From contig JAHZMA010000002.1 in the NCBI GenBank assembly GCA_022599575.1, positions 1 to 53,430 on the forward strand: a DNA stretch of 53,430 nucleotides, written 5' to 3'. Below are positions 33,775-42,377 of the stretch, piece by piece. This stretch comes from Alphaproteobacteria bacterium (GTDB lineage Bacteria > Pseudomonadota > Alphaproteobacteria > JABAAW01 > JAHZMA01). The first letter of the stretch is position 1. Every line of letters begins with the position of its first letter. The notes under the pieces were generated by a model. It worked only from the letters and a program-made list of their open reading frames with translations. It did no database searches and had not been told where the DNA came from. The translations under genes and the position numbers were made by a program.

Positions 33775-34649
33775 TGTTGATAAATCGCATCAAGCCCAGC
33801 GCGATAATTGGGGTAGCGCAATTTTAACCCCGCTTGTTTTATTTTATCGTTGCTTACTTTTTTATCATCACAATAAAAACTTTTTTGCATAGGCGATAAT
33901 TGCCCGATAATATCATCATAATCTTTGATAGGTGGCGGGTTGATACCCAATAATGACGCTGCATAAATAAAAGGCTGTTCGGGCGGTGCGGGTTCATCAT
34001 CGCATAAATTATAAATGCCCTGCCATTTTTGTTGTAAACTCAAATGAATCGCTTGGGCAATATCAATTTCGTGAATACGGCTAAATGTTTGTAATTTTCT
34101 TCCATCATTAATTTTACGAATCATAAATTCTGGCGGTGCGGTATGTAACTGCTTCAACACATTGCGCTGATTGCCATAAATGCCCGCTAGGCGCAAGATA
34201 CAAATATTTTTGCTATATTCTTGCCATTCCTGTTCGGCATGAAGGCGGCATTTGGCACGCAAAGATTGCGGGTTGGGCATTGTTTGCTCATCTACCCATG
34301 CACCATCATGATTGCCATAGATGCCAGTGGTAGAAAGATAGCAATAATGCGCTTGATGTTGCTGAATCATGTCACCATATCGAATCAGGCTAGGGTCGCA
34401 TAGCGCGTCCAGTAAGTTTTCATCTAAGTTTTTATCTTTAAGGGGCGGGGCAGAAATAATAACGCCATCACTAGCCAATAATGCTTTCATCACCGCTTCT
34501 TTATCGTCAAATAAAATCGGGGTGATGCCCGCTTGCAACAATAATGGCCTCTTCGCGTCATCGCGATAAGTGGCGCTGATGCTGTATTCGGGGTAAGATT
34601 CGGCAAAGCTCAATAAACAACCACCTGCACCGAACGCGAATAACCGCAT
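33744..34649 (-). CDS. NAD(P)-binding SDR/epimerase-like protein
   Basis: A Rossmann-fold oxidoreductase-like protein of the extended SDR type. The start at 34649, one base after the folE stop, gives MRLFAFGAGGCLLSF with a GxGxxG-like turn. YLSTTGIYGNHDGAWVDE and RLAGIYG are the usual SDR active-site and substrate segments, near DEQTMPNPQSLRAKCRLHAE. The longer open frame to 34754 lies inside folE. The substrate is unknown. Its 3' end overlaps plsC by 31 bases. Confidence 0.78.
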   Translation of the reverse strand: MRLFAFGAGGCLLSFAESYPEYSISATYRDDAKRPLLLQAGITPILFDDKEAVMKALLASDGVIISAPPLKDKNLDENLLDALCDPSLIRYGDMIQQHQAHYCYLSTTGIYGNHDGAWVDEQTMPNPQSLRAKCRLHAEQEWQEYSKNICILRLAGIYGNQRNVLKQLHTAPPEFMIRKINDGRKLQTFSRIHEIDIAQAIHLSLQQKWQGIYNLCDDEPAPPEQPFIYAASLLGINPPPIKDYDDIIGQLSPMQKSFYCDDKKVSNDKIKQAGLKLRYPNYRAGLDAIYQHHFGNNLSDS

Positions 34650-34650
34650 A

Positions 34651-35232
34651 TCAATAGCCGATAAGGCGCAAAAATTCTTGCCTTCTTGTGGGTTCTTGAA
34701 AACAACCTTCGCTATGCAATGTGAACATATCGCTTTCAGGCTTATAAACGCCACGTATATTCATACAATGATGGTCGGAATTAATCGCCACTGCCACGCC
34801 CAAAGGCTTTAAGTGGCGCATGATGGCTTGGGCGATTTGCATCGTCATACGTTCTTGTAATTGCAATCTTTTGGCATAGCAATCCACCACCCGTGCTAAT
34901 TTAGAAATACCTACCACCGATTGTTGTGGCACATAAGCAATATGGGCATGGCCGATAATTGGCACCAAATGATGCTCGCAATGTGATTCGAAGCGAATAT
35001 CTTTGAGTAAAATAATATCATGATAATTTTCAGTTTCAGCAAAAGTTGTTTGCAACATTTCATCAGCATTTTGCTGATAGCCGATGCAAAAATCCTCCCA
35101 TGCACGGGCAACGCGGGCAGGGGTATCCAGCAATCCTTCGCGTGCTGGGTCATCACCTGCCCATTGTATCAGCGTACGAACGGCTTGTTCGGCTTGCGTG
35201 CGGGTGATGCCATTTCTCTCATTTACTGTCAT
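34651..35232 (-). CDS. folE: GTP cyclohydrolase I
   Basis: First step of folate/tetrahydrobiopterin synthesis, from GTP to dihydroneopterin triphosphate. The 193 residues have the zinc and active-site segments FESHCEHHLVPIIGHAHIAYVP, VGISKLARVVDCYAKRLQLQERMT, and the final cysteine in SDHHCMNIRG. Length is normal. Co-directional with apaG, 23 bases downstream of it. Confidence 0.95.
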   Translation of the reverse strand: MTVNERNGITRTQAEQAVRTLIQWAGDDPAREGLLDTPARVARAWEDFCIGYQQNADEMLQTTFAETENYHDIILLKDIRFESHCEHHLVPIIGHAHIAYVPQQSVVGISKLARVVDCYAKRLQLQERMTMQIAQAIMRHLKPLGVAVAINSDHHCMNIRGVYKPESDMFTLHSEGCFQEPTRRQEFLRLIGY

Positions 35233-35255
35233 GGATGAATCTCAATCAATAAAGG

Positions 35256-35636
35256 TTAATTAATATAGGCTTGATAATCGGGTGCATCAAGTGAGAAAGC
35301 TGGAATTTGCACCAGAAACAAATCACCTTTTTGGTCGCACATTTCATAATTACCAAACATCATGCCTGATGGGCTATTTAATCTTGTTGAGCTGGCATAT
35401 TCAAATTGCTCACCGGGCTTTAATATCGGCTGTTTGCCAATCACGCCCTTGCCTTTCACTTCTTTGATATAGCCACTATTATCGCTGATTTTCCAATGGC
35501 GATTCATTAATTGCACCGAATCATCAGATTGGTTGGTGATGGTGATGTGATAAGCCCAGACATATTCGCGCTCATCTTGATTTGAATGCTGGTCAAGAAA
35601 CACGGTTTTGGTAGAAATTTTAATGGGATGCTTCAT
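35256..35636 (-). CDS. apaG: ApaG domain protein
   Basis: A small beta-sandwich protein, role poorly defined (linked to Co2+/Mg2+ resistance in enterics). The 126 residues contain the family signature VWAYHITITNQSDDSVQLMNRHW, GVIGKQPILKPGEQFEYAS, and MMFGNYEM. It starts 1 base after the hemA stop. Confidence 0.93.
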   Translation of the reverse strand: MKHPIKISTKTVFLDQHSNQDEREYVWAYHITITNQSDDSVQLMNRHWKISDNSGYIKEVKGKGVIGKQPILKPGEQFEYASSTRLNSPSGMMFGNYEMCDQKGDLFLVQIPAFSLDAPDYQAYIN

Positions 35637-35637
35637 C

Positions 35638-36855
35638 TTATAATGCCTTTGAAAGAATGTTTTTCTCGGAAAAAATCTTATGTAAAATATCGATTAATTC
35701 TTCAATATCTTCTTCGGAATGTAAAGGATTTGGGGTAAAGCGCAAGCGTTCTTGCCCGCGTGCCACAGTGGGATAATTGATAGGCTGCACATAAATATGA
35801 TGGTCAAATAACAGTTGATGGGCAATCTCAGCGCATAGGTGGCTATCGCCAATAATCACTGGCACAATATGGGTTGCGCTATTGCCAAGCGGGATTTGCG
35901 CTTGCTTGATGCGGTTTTTTAATAATTGGGCATTTTTATGTAATCTTGCCCGTAACATCTCATCTTGTTGAATAATTTCCAGCGATTTTAGCACAGCCGC
36001 GCAAATGGCAGGCGGTAATGAGGTGGTGAAAATAAAACCAAACCCGTAGGAACGGATAAAATCAATCAAACTTGTATTGCCAGCAATATAGCCACCAATC
36101 GCGCCAAATGCTTTTGCCATTGTGCCTTGAATAATATCAATCTGGTCCGATAAACCTTCTTGCTGGGCAATACCACCACCATGCTTGCCATAAAGCCCGA
36201 CGGCATGAACCTCATCAAGGTAAATCATTGCATTATTATCGCGGGCAATTTGTACAATATCGGCAAGCGGTGTGATGGTGCCATGCATAGAATAGACTGA
36301 TTCCACCACAATAATTTTGGGGCGTGCTTTATCATCTTGTTTGATTAAATTTTGCAAATCTGCCATATCATTATGTTTGAAAATGCGTTTATCAGCACGG
36401 CTTAAGCGCATACCCTCAATCATAGAATTATGATTGCCCTCGTCAGAATAAAAAATCACATTTGGAATATTGCGCCCCAATGTGCTTAGGCTGGTGATAT
36501 TGGCAACATAGCCCGATGTAAAAATAAGTGCATTTTGTTTATTATGAAATTGTGCTAATTTATTTTCAAGCAATACATGATAGTGATTTGTGCCAGAAAT
36601 ATTACGCGTACCACCCGCACCCGCACCCGTTAAATCAATCGCCTGTTTCATGGCTTCTAACACTTGGGTATTCTGCCCCAAACATAAATAATCGTTGGAA
36701 CACCAGACTTTAACCTGACTATGCTCCTTCGTATCTTTAAAAAATTTAGCATAGGGGAAATTACCCGTCTCACGCATTAATTCAGTGAAATAACGGTAAT
36801 TGCCGTCTTTTTTAAGCGTGGCAAGTCTATCGTCAAAAAATTGGTCGAAGTTCAA
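35638..36855 (-). CDS. hemA: 5-aminolevulinate synthase (TTG start)
   Basis: PLP enzyme condensing glycine and succinyl-CoA, the first step of tetrapyrrole synthesis in alphaproteobacteria. Motifs are VWCSNDYLCLGQ, GGTRNISGTNHYH, IYLDEVHAVGLYG and GTMAKAFGAIGG. No ATG occurs before residue 29 in this frame. TTG codons are at 36885 and 36855. I choose 36855. It aligns with Met1 of the Rhodobacter capsulatus enzyme as I remember it, puts the PLP lysine at 248 as in that enzyme, and leaves a normal leader after the promoter at 36896-36924. The protein has 405 residues. Confidence 0.93.
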   Translation of the reverse strand: MNFDQFFDDRLATLKKDGNYRYFTELMRETGNFPYAKFFKDTKEHSQVKVWCSNDYLCLGQNTQVLEAMKQAIDLTGAGAGGTRNISGTNHYHVLLENKLAQFHNKQNALIFTSGYVANITSLSTLGRNIPNVIFYSDEGNHNSMIEGMRLSRADKRIFKHNDMADLQNLIKQDDKARPKIIVVESVYSMHGTITPLADIVQIARDNNAMIYLDEVHAVGLYGKHGGGIAQQEGLSDQIDIIQGTMAKAFGAIGGYIAGNTSLIDFIRSYGFGFIFTTSLPPAICAAVLKSLEIIQQDEMLRARLHKNAQLLKNRIKQAQIPLGNSATHIVPVIIGDSHLCAEIAHQLLFDHHIYVQPINYPTVARGQERLRFTPNPLHSEEDIEELIDILHKIFSEKNILSKAL

Positions 36856-36895
36856 AATTTTATCTTTATATGAGGCATTAATCAAATATCAGCGC

Positions 36896-36924
36896 ATTCT
36901 ACAGTGAAACAGATAATTTCGCAA
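36896..36924 (-). promoter_or_regulatory. Promoter of hemA
   Basis: On the minus strand TTGCGA (36924-36919), 17 bases, TAGAAT (36901-36896). Transcription would begin near 36889. That is only 4 bases before the first TTG but about 34 before the second, which supports the second as start codon. Confidence 0.5.
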
Positions 36925-36945
36925 CAATCACGCGTTTAATTTCGC

Positions 36946-38001
36946 TTAAGATGTTAGTTGCGTTAAAAAATCCTCGCGAATTCGCGCTTCATCAATATCA
37001 TGCGTGCCGATAAAAACCAAAATTGATTCTTTTGTGGCATTTTCAGCAAAATCATCATCAAAATAACAATTTATCCGTTGCCCAACTGCCTGCACCACAC
37101 CGCGCTGCGTGATATGTTGATAGGCAATAAAGCCTTTGATTCGTAAAAGTTGATGATTAACAATTATTTTTTGTAAGATTTTCTGGAGTTTTTCAGGATT
37201 TTCAACCATACCAAATTTTATTGAAAGGCTGGTAAAATCATCATGGTCATGCGCCTCGTCTGCATCATCATGATGAGAAGGGCGTGCTTGCAAATCATCT
37301 TCAGCACCCGCACCGATGCCCAATAAGGCATCAATCGGTAATGTTGTTGTTGGCTTTACCATTAATTGCACACCTGCCCGCAAATAGGGGCTAATTTGTT
37401 GCTTCACATGTTCAAGCGCATTTGCATCAATCATATCAGTTTTTCTTAATATCACCAAATCGGCACATTGCAACTGTTCTTCAAATAATTCTTCAATCGG
37501 CGTTTCATGGTCAATCGCGTCATCAGCAAGGCGCATCTGTTCTATTTTTTCGCGTTCATTGGTCAGCAAGCCATCATTAATGGCGGCGGCATCTACCACG
37601 CTAATCACGCCATCAACTGTAACATAAGGCTTAATGCTAGGCCAGTTAAAGGCTTTCACCAAAGGTTTTGGCAAAGCAAGCCCCGATGTTTCAATAATGA
37701 TATGGTCTATTTGCTGGTCGCGCGCTAATATTTTTTCCATCGCGGGTAAAAAATCATCAGCCACTGTGCAACAGATACAGCCATTGGCAAGTTCAATAAT
37801 ATCATCATCGCTGATATTATTATCATCGCAATCATCTTGTCCACATCCTGATAATAGCTGCCCATCAATGCCTAAATCGCCAAATTCATTGATAAGGAAA
37901 GCAAATTTTTTGCCATGTGCCTGATTGGCAAGTAGGCGAATCAGGCTGGTTTTGCCCGCGCCCAAAAAGCCCGTAAAGATTGTTGCATTAATTTTTGCCA
38001 T
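36946..38001 (-). CDS. cobW: Cobalamin biosynthesis GTPase CobW
   Basis: Metal-chaperone GTPase thought to supply cobalt for corrin insertion. The 351 residues have Walker A (GFLGAGKTSLIRLL), the CxCC metal motif in ELANGCICCTVADDFLPAMEK, ETSGLALPKPLV, and a His/Asp-rich loop (HHDDADEAHDHDDF) before the C-terminal domain. The GCICCTVADDF wording is typical of CobW proper rather than other COG0523 members. It follows cobU by 10 bases. The cobaltochelatase cobN that often follows is not here. Confidence 0.9.
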   Translation of the reverse strand: MAKINATIFTGFLGAGKTSLIRLLANQAHGKKFAFLINEFGDLGIDGQLLSGCGQDDCDDNNISDDDIIELANGCICCTVADDFLPAMEKILARDQQIDHIIIETSGLALPKPLVKAFNWPSIKPYVTVDGVISVVDAAAINDGLLTNEREKIEQMRLADDAIDHETPIEELFEEQLQCADLVILRKTDMIDANALEHVKQQISPYLRAGVQLMVKPTTTLPIDALLGIGAGAEDDLQARPSHHDDADEAHDHDDFTSLSIKFGMVENPEKLQKILQKIIVNHQLLRIKGFIAYQHITQRGVVQAVGQRINCYFDDDFAENATKESILVFIGTHDIDEARIREDFLTQLTS

Positions 38002-38011
38002 TGTTGATTTC

Positions 38012-38548
38012 CTAAATATTATCGCTATCTTTTAAGATGATAGGGTATCCTGCACAGATAAAATAGACTTTTTGCGCGGCTTTTGCCAGTGTTTGATTCA
38101 TTAAGCCATTATTATCGGTAAAATCACGCACCGATTTATCGGCATGATGGGGTGCAAGCCCAATTTCTTGCCCAATCATGATAATTCGCGCCGAACAATT
38201 ATTTATCGCGGTAAGCAATGTTTGTTGCGCTTGTTCGATATTATGTTTGTGATATAGCAGATTATTCAGCCACAAAGTCATGCAATCAATCAGTAATAGC
38301 TGATTTTTTTGCGCCTGTTGCAGATAGTCGGCAAGATGAAGCGGAATTTCTGCCAAATGCCAATCATCACCACGTTGTACCTGATGGGCTTCAATGCGTG
38401 TATTCATGCTTTTATCAATATTTTCAACCCCATTTTCAGCTGTGGCGACAAAGATTTTTTGCAAATCAGCAATATCCGCCAAACCATTTGCCAATTCAAG
38501 CCCATAGGCACTTTTGCCCGAACGAACCCCGCCTAAAATAAAAATCAT
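38012..38548 (-). CDS. cobU: Adenosylcobinamide kinase/adenosylcobinamide-phosphate guanylyltransferase
   Basis: Activates adenosylcobinamide for nucleotide-loop assembly of B12. The 178 residues begin MIFILGGVRSGKSAYGLELA (P-loop GGVRSGKS). They contain FVATAENG, the GDDWHLAEIPLHLAD region and LLIDCMTLWLNNLL. The ATG overlaps the cobC stop (ATGA), so the genes are translationally coupled. Confidence 0.92.
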   Translation of the reverse strand: MIFILGGVRSGKSAYGLELANGLADIADLQKIFVATAENGVENIDKSMNTRIEAHQVQRGDDWHLAEIPLHLADYLQQAQKNQLLLIDCMTLWLNNLLYHKHNIEQAQQTLLTAINNCSARIIMIGQEIGLAPHHADKSVRDFTDNNGLMNQTLAKAAQKVYFICAGYPIILKDSDNI

Positions 38549-39210
38549 GATGTTTCGCCTCCTTCATTGGTTTGATAGGTGGCATTAATTGTGACTGCCT
38601 GTTTTACCATACTATTATTTTCTTGATAAAAATGCAGATGGGTCAGCGATAAGGGTGTAATATTAGACTGTAAAACAGAGGCAGGCGTTTGCTGATGACA
38701 ATCGGCAATCGCGGCGCGAATCGACCCTGCATGAGCAATGATGATGATATTTTGTTTCTCGCTGGGTTGATGTGTTTGATTGTAATAATACATCATCGCC
38801 TGCGTCACCCTTTGACATAATTGCCCAAAGCTTTCGCCATTGGGCGGGATATTATTAATCACATCATGCCAATAATTTTGATGATATTGATAATGGCTAT
38901 CATAATCCATGCCTTGCCAATCTCCAAAATTCTGTTCAGCAAAGGCTTGGTTTTCGCTTCTTGCGGTGATTTGCAAGCCCGCATCAATCAATTTATCGGC
39001 TGTTTGATGGCTGCGACGCAAATGGCTGGTCAGCAATAGGGCTTGTTTGGGTAATGCGCTTACTAACCATTTTATTGCTTCAGCATCGACTAAGTCGCAA
39101 TCAATATCCAATTGCCCGATAAACCTATTATTGGTGGGCATGCCATTATCATCAAACGCATTGATGGGGGCATGGCGCACCAGCCAATAATGTAAATTCT
39201 GTGTGGGCAT
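38545..39210 (-). CDS. cobC: Histidine phosphatase, CobC-like
   Basis: A phosphoglycerate-mutase-fold phosphatase, likely alpha-ribazole phosphatase given its neighbours. The 221 residues have the catalytic WLVRHAP (usual RHG replaced by RHA, common in this subgroup as I recall), TSHLRRSHQTADKL, EQNFGDWQGMDYD, PNGESFGQL and AHAGSIRAAIA. Start ATG overlaps the stop of the IalB-like gene by one base, and its own stop overlaps cobU. Confidence 0.83.
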   Translation of the reverse strand: MPTQNLHYWLVRHAPINAFDDNGMPTNNRFIGQLDIDCDLVDAEAIKWLVSALPKQALLLTSHLRRSHQTADKLIDAGLQITARSENQAFAEQNFGDWQGMDYDSHYQYHQNYWHDVINNIPPNGESFGQLCQRVTQAMMYYYNQTHQPSEKQNIIIIAHAGSIRAAIADCHQQTPASVLQSNITPLSLTHLHFYQENNSMVKQAVTINATYQTNEGGETS

Positions 39211-40283
39211 TATTCGGGATAGTGCGGAAGTGGGCAGAAACGCAACAAAGCTGATAAGGCGTAATTAATTCCCTGTAAATCGTAATAATGGCGTATTTGC
39301 TCACCATTTTGGTCGTAATTAACCACTTCGGCAAAGCGATTTTGACGCAAACGTTTTAGAATTTCCGCGCGTAGATACGGGTTTGGTTTGGCATCAAGTT
39401 TTGATTGGGTTAACACAAAACGGCTATTATCGGGGAAAAGCAACCACGCTGTTTTGCCAGTTTCTAGCAATGCTTGCGGGCGGATTGAAATATCAAAATA
39501 TTCGCTTCGTTGTGGCCAGTTGGTGATAAAGAACGCCCCTTTTTTTATATTTTTTTTATCAGCTTCGGCTTTGGCTTCGGCTAATAATTTTTCTGTATCA
39601 ATTTCTGTTATTTGCTCTGATGCTATTTCCTCTGGTGCTATTTCCTCTGGTGGTTCTTGTTCTGATTCGACAACAATATTTGGATCACTGTCTTCATTTG
39701 CAGTTTTTTGTTCCGATTGCGATGGAATTTTTGCAATTTCTACATTATAATCGGGCAATTCAAGAAGTCCTTGTTCTGCTGGTGATAGGTTTTGTGCAAT
39801 TTCTTCATCATCATTGCTGGGTATGATAATTTCATCAGTAAAAGGGCCAAATTCATAGGGGTGAAGATTTTCTTCATATTCAAATGGTTCTATGCTTTCA
39901 GGTTGTGCTATCACTTCTGGTTCCGCCTCTATGCCAAAATCATAACCACCAATTGCTAATGGTGCTTCTTCTATCACTTCTTCCTCTACTATTTCTTCCT
40001 CTATCACCTCTTCTATCACCTCTTCTTCCATCATTTCTTCTTCCATCACCTCTTCTTCCATCATTTCTTCTTCCATCATTTCTTCTTCCATCACCTCTTC
40101 TTCTTCTTTATGTTCATAAGGATTGCCTTTGCTAATGGCCACGCAGCTTTTGACATTTTGGTCATAAAAAAGCGCGATATCCCAATTGAGATAGCTGGCA
40201 ATGATTCGTGGGTCACTGCTGGCATGAATTGGGTGTGATAATAATGAAATGCTTAAAACACAGCATAAATGTCGCAGGCGCAT
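39210..40283 (-). CDS. Exported IalB-like protein with a long acidic repeat insert
   Basis: GGGAGGA 5 bases before the ATG at 40283 fixes the start. A signal peptide (LCCVLSISLLSHPIHA) ends near residue 21. Residues 31-53 (LNWDIALFYDQNVKSCVAIS) and about 248-350 (FFITNWPQRSEYFDISIRP, then WLLFPDNSRFVL and DLQGINYALSALLRFCP) look like the two halves of an invasion-associated locus B-type domain. Cys47 and Cys350 probably form a disulfide. Between them lie about 190 acidic residues; 60-107 are repeats of the form MEEEM/VMEEE. The family's function is poorly known. It is the first gene of a coupled run with cobC-cobU-cobW, so a link to envelope or metal biology is possible but unproven. Confidence 0.75.
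   Translation of the reverse strand: MRLRHLCCVLSISLLSHPIHASSDPRIIASYLNWDIALFYDQNVKSCVAISKGNPYEHKEEEEVMEEEMMEEEMMEEEVMEEEMMEEEVIEEVIEEEIVEEEVIEEAPLAIGGYDFGIEAEPEVIAQPESIEPFEYEENLHPYEFGPFTDEIIIPSNDDEEIAQNLSPAEQGLLELPDYNVEIAKIPSQSEQKTANEDSDPNIVVESEQEPPEEIAPEEIASEQITEIDTEKLLAEAKAEADKKNIKKGAFFITNWPQRSEYFDISIRPQALLETGKTAWLLFPDNSRFVLTQSKLDAKPNPYLRAEILKRLRQNRFAEVVNYDQNGEQIRHYYDLQGINYALSALLRFCPLPHYPE
40021..40110. repeat. 15-bp tandem repeat encoding the acidic tract
   Basis: Five units in register at 40021-40095, each TCTTCTTCCATCATT or TCTTCTTCCATCACC, then a diverged sixth. Shorter 12-bp relatives continue toward 39967. Read on the minus strand each unit gives five residues, mostly Glu with Met/Val. 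Confidence 0.95.
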
Positions 40284-40387
40284 GATATTCCTCCCATGCT
40301 TTGATGTCATTTCACCTTATATAATTTTATAGAGGACTTCATTCTAAAGCCAGTTGGTAAAATGATAAGTGATTCTTCACAAGTGAT

Positions 40388-40396
40388 ATTATAGCA
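40388..40396 (-). promoter_or_regulatory. Extended -10 promoter of the IalB-like/cob operon
   Basis: TGC-TATAAT on the minus strand, perfect -10 with the extended TG, about 100 bases before the ATG at 40283. I looked for a cobalamin riboswitch in the 40284-40441 region and saw no B12-box-like core. Confidence 0.45.
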
Positions 40397-40441
40397 TAAA
40401 TTCGTAAAAACCCCAAACAATTATAATTGCGATTATAGTTG

Positions 40442-40945
40442 TCAGGGTAAAATTTTGCGCTCGCGTTGGGCACGGTTTGCCTGTTTGATATAGCGGTCAT
40501 ATAAAATCAATGCGCCCGCAATACCAACATTCACGCAAAATTTGGTTGGAATCTTAATCAAATGCTGGCATTGTGCAACAGTTTCAGGTTGCAAAATACC
40601 TTTTTCAGGTCCTAAAATATAAATGGCGCGTTCGGGATGCTGAAAATCAGGCAAAAAATCCGCCTCATCTAGCAATTCCACCCCCACAAGCTCACATTGA
40701 AACGGCATGGGTAGTTCTTGCAATGTCTCACAAAAATAAAAAGGCACATGGCGATGGGTTTGCGATGTATCAATTTTATCAAGTTGTTTTACTTGTTTGG
40801 TGGCGTTAATGGCAAACACAAAATCAGCATGAAAAGCATGGGCAGTGCGATACAGACTACCAGCATTATGCGGTTTGGAAAGATACTCAACCCCTATGCC
40901 GAAAAACCCGCGTTGCTTATCGGGGCTATAGTAACGTTGATTCAT
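40442..40945 (-). CDS. TrmH/SpoU family RNA methyltransferase
   Basis: SPOUT-fold 2'-O-methyltransferase; the target nucleotide is unknown. The 167 residues hold motif 1 (GVEYLSKPHNAGSLYRTAHAF), motif 2 (AIYILGPEKGIL) and motif 3 (IPTKFCVNVGIAGALILYDR). No extra RNA-binding domain is present. Starts 6 bases after gor on the same strand. Confidence 0.88.
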   Translation of the reverse strand: MNQRYYSPDKQRGFFGIGVEYLSKPHNAGSLYRTAHAFHADFVFAINATKQVKQLDKIDTSQTHRHVPFYFCETLQELPMPFQCELVGVELLDEADFLPDFQHPERAIYILGPEKGILQPETVAQCQHLIKIPTKFCVNVGIAGALILYDRYIKQANRAQRERKILP

Positions 40946-40951
40946 TGTTAT

Positions 40952-42367
40952 TTAAGCACCATTGGCATGATTGGCATTGATAATTTCTGGCGCACCCAGC
41001 ATGGTTACCAGCTCTTCGGCACTGCTTGGATGTAAGGCAATTGTATCATCAAGTGCAGCTTTGGTGATGCCTTGCTGAATCAGTGTTGCCATCAGTTGAA
41101 TGATTTCTGGCGCATCAGCCCCTACAATATGGCACCCTAAAACCTTATCATCAGCATCATTGATAATCAGCTTCATCAGAATTTTTTCGGTTTTGTCGCC
41201 CAAACTATGTTTCCCTAAACTATATTTCCCTAAACTATATTTCATCGCGCGGAATTGACTGCGATAAATACGAATGGTTTGATGCTGCTGTAAGGCTTGC
41301 TTCTGGGTAAGTCCCACCGTGCCAATGGGTGGCAGTGAAAATACCGCTTTGGGAATCGAATCGGAGTTGATGGGCGCAACAGGACAAGGGTTTTTACCAA
41401 ATTGCTGATAGGCAAACAGCATTGCTTGCCTGATGGCAATCGGGGTCAGGGCTTCGGTGCCGATACAATCACCAATCGCATAAAGATGCGGGTTTTTGGT
41501 TTGAAAATGCTCATTCACATTAATGAAACCCTTATCATTAGGGGTAATGCCTGCTTTATCAAGTGCCAGCTGGTCAAAATTTGCTTCGCGCCCCATCGCT
41601 GCTAACACCGCATCACCTTGCCAGATTGTGCCATCGCTGAAAGTAACAATCATGCTAGCATCTTGCTTGTCGATTTTGCTGATTGCGCCATAAAGCTGGT
41701 TAATGCCTGATAGGCTTAAAATCTCTTTAAGATGTGCGCTAATCTCATCATCAAAATTACGTAAGAATGATGATTGCTCGCGCATATTTTGGGTTACTTG
41801 CACACCTAACCCATGTAAGATACAGGTAAATTCAGTGCCGATATAACCACCACCAATAATCAGAATTTTTTTAGGCAATTGTGGCAGGGCGAATAAATCA
41901 TCAGAAATCAGGCAATGCTCACCACCTGCAATGGTCGGGCGAATTGGCTTACCACCAGTGGCAATTAAGATTTTATCGGCAGTGATTTGCACACCAGAAT
42001 CCAGAATCACTCTATTGTCACCTGCTAGTTTAGCAGTGTTTTCAAACAGAGTAACATCGCTATTTTTTAGTAAATTGCGGTAAATATTGTTGAGGCGTGT
42101 AATTTCTTTATCTTTATTGTCACGCAAGATTTGCCAATCAAAACGGGCATCAATCTGCCAACCAAAATCAGCGGCGGTGTTGTTGCTTTTGTTATATTCT
42201 GCAGCATAGACAAATAATTTTTTAGGCACACAGCCAACATTCACGCAAGTACCGCCTAAAAAGCGGTTTTCGGCAATTGCCACTTTTGCGCCTAATTCGG
42301 CTGATTTTCGTGCCGCGCGCACACCGCCCGAACCTGCTCCAATCACAAATAAATCAAAATGTTGCAT
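40952..42367 (-). CDS. gor: Glutathione-disulfide reductase
   Basis: NADPH flavoenzyme that regenerates glutathione made by GshB. The 471 residues have the FAD site (GAGSGGVRAARKSAELGA), the redox disulfide GGTCVNVGCVPKKLF, the NAD(P) site IIGGGYIGTEF and the active-site HPSSAEELVTM. An odd repeat KYSLGKYSLGKHSLG near residue 380 comes from three 15-bp units at 41198-41242. It lies just before the dimerisation domain (ILMKLIINDADDKVLGCH). Confidence 0.93.
   Translation of the reverse strand: MQHFDLFVIGAGSGGVRAARKSAELGAKVAIAENRFLGGTCVNVGCVPKKLFVYAAEYNKSNNTAADFGWQIDARFDWQILRDNKDKEITRLNNIYRNLLKNSDVTLFENTAKLAGDNRVILDSGVQITADKILIATGGKPIRPTIAGGEHCLISDDLFALPQLPKKILIIGGGYIGTEFTCILHGLGVQVTQNMREQSSFLRNFDDEISAHLKEILSLSGINQLYGAISKIDKQDASMIVTFSDGTIWQGDAVLAAMGREANFDQLALDKAGITPNDKGFINVNEHFQTKNPHLYAIGDCIGTEALTPIAIRQAMLFAYQQFGKNPCPVAPINSDSIPKAVFSLPPIGTVGLTQKQALQQHQTIRIYRSQFRAMKYSLGKYSLGKHSLGDKTEKILMKLIINDADDKVLGCHIVGADAPEIIQLMATLIQQGITKAALDDTIALHPSSAEELVTMLGAPEIINANHANGA
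41198..41242. repeat. Three tandem 15-bp units inside gor
   Basis: CCCTAAACTATATTT occurs twice exactly (41213-41227, 41228-41242), preceded by a diverged copy GCCCAAACTATGTTT. In frame, it inserts repeated KYSLG-type pentapeptides into the reductase. Confidence 0.85.
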
Positions 42368-42377
42368 CTTTTTGTTC

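Noticed and set aside
40021-40110. Regularly spaced repeats as a CRISPR array
   Set aside because: Units are adjacent with no spacers, are in frame with a protein, and no cas gene is near.
39884-40135. Leucine/proline-rich plus-strand frame opposite the acidic tract
   Set aside because: It is the complement of the Glu repeats; composition explains it, and there is no ribosome site or homology.
40284-40441. Cobalamin riboswitch before the IalB-like/cob operon
   Set aside because: The leader is short, AT-rich and lacks a B12-box-like core or the needed GC-rich stems.
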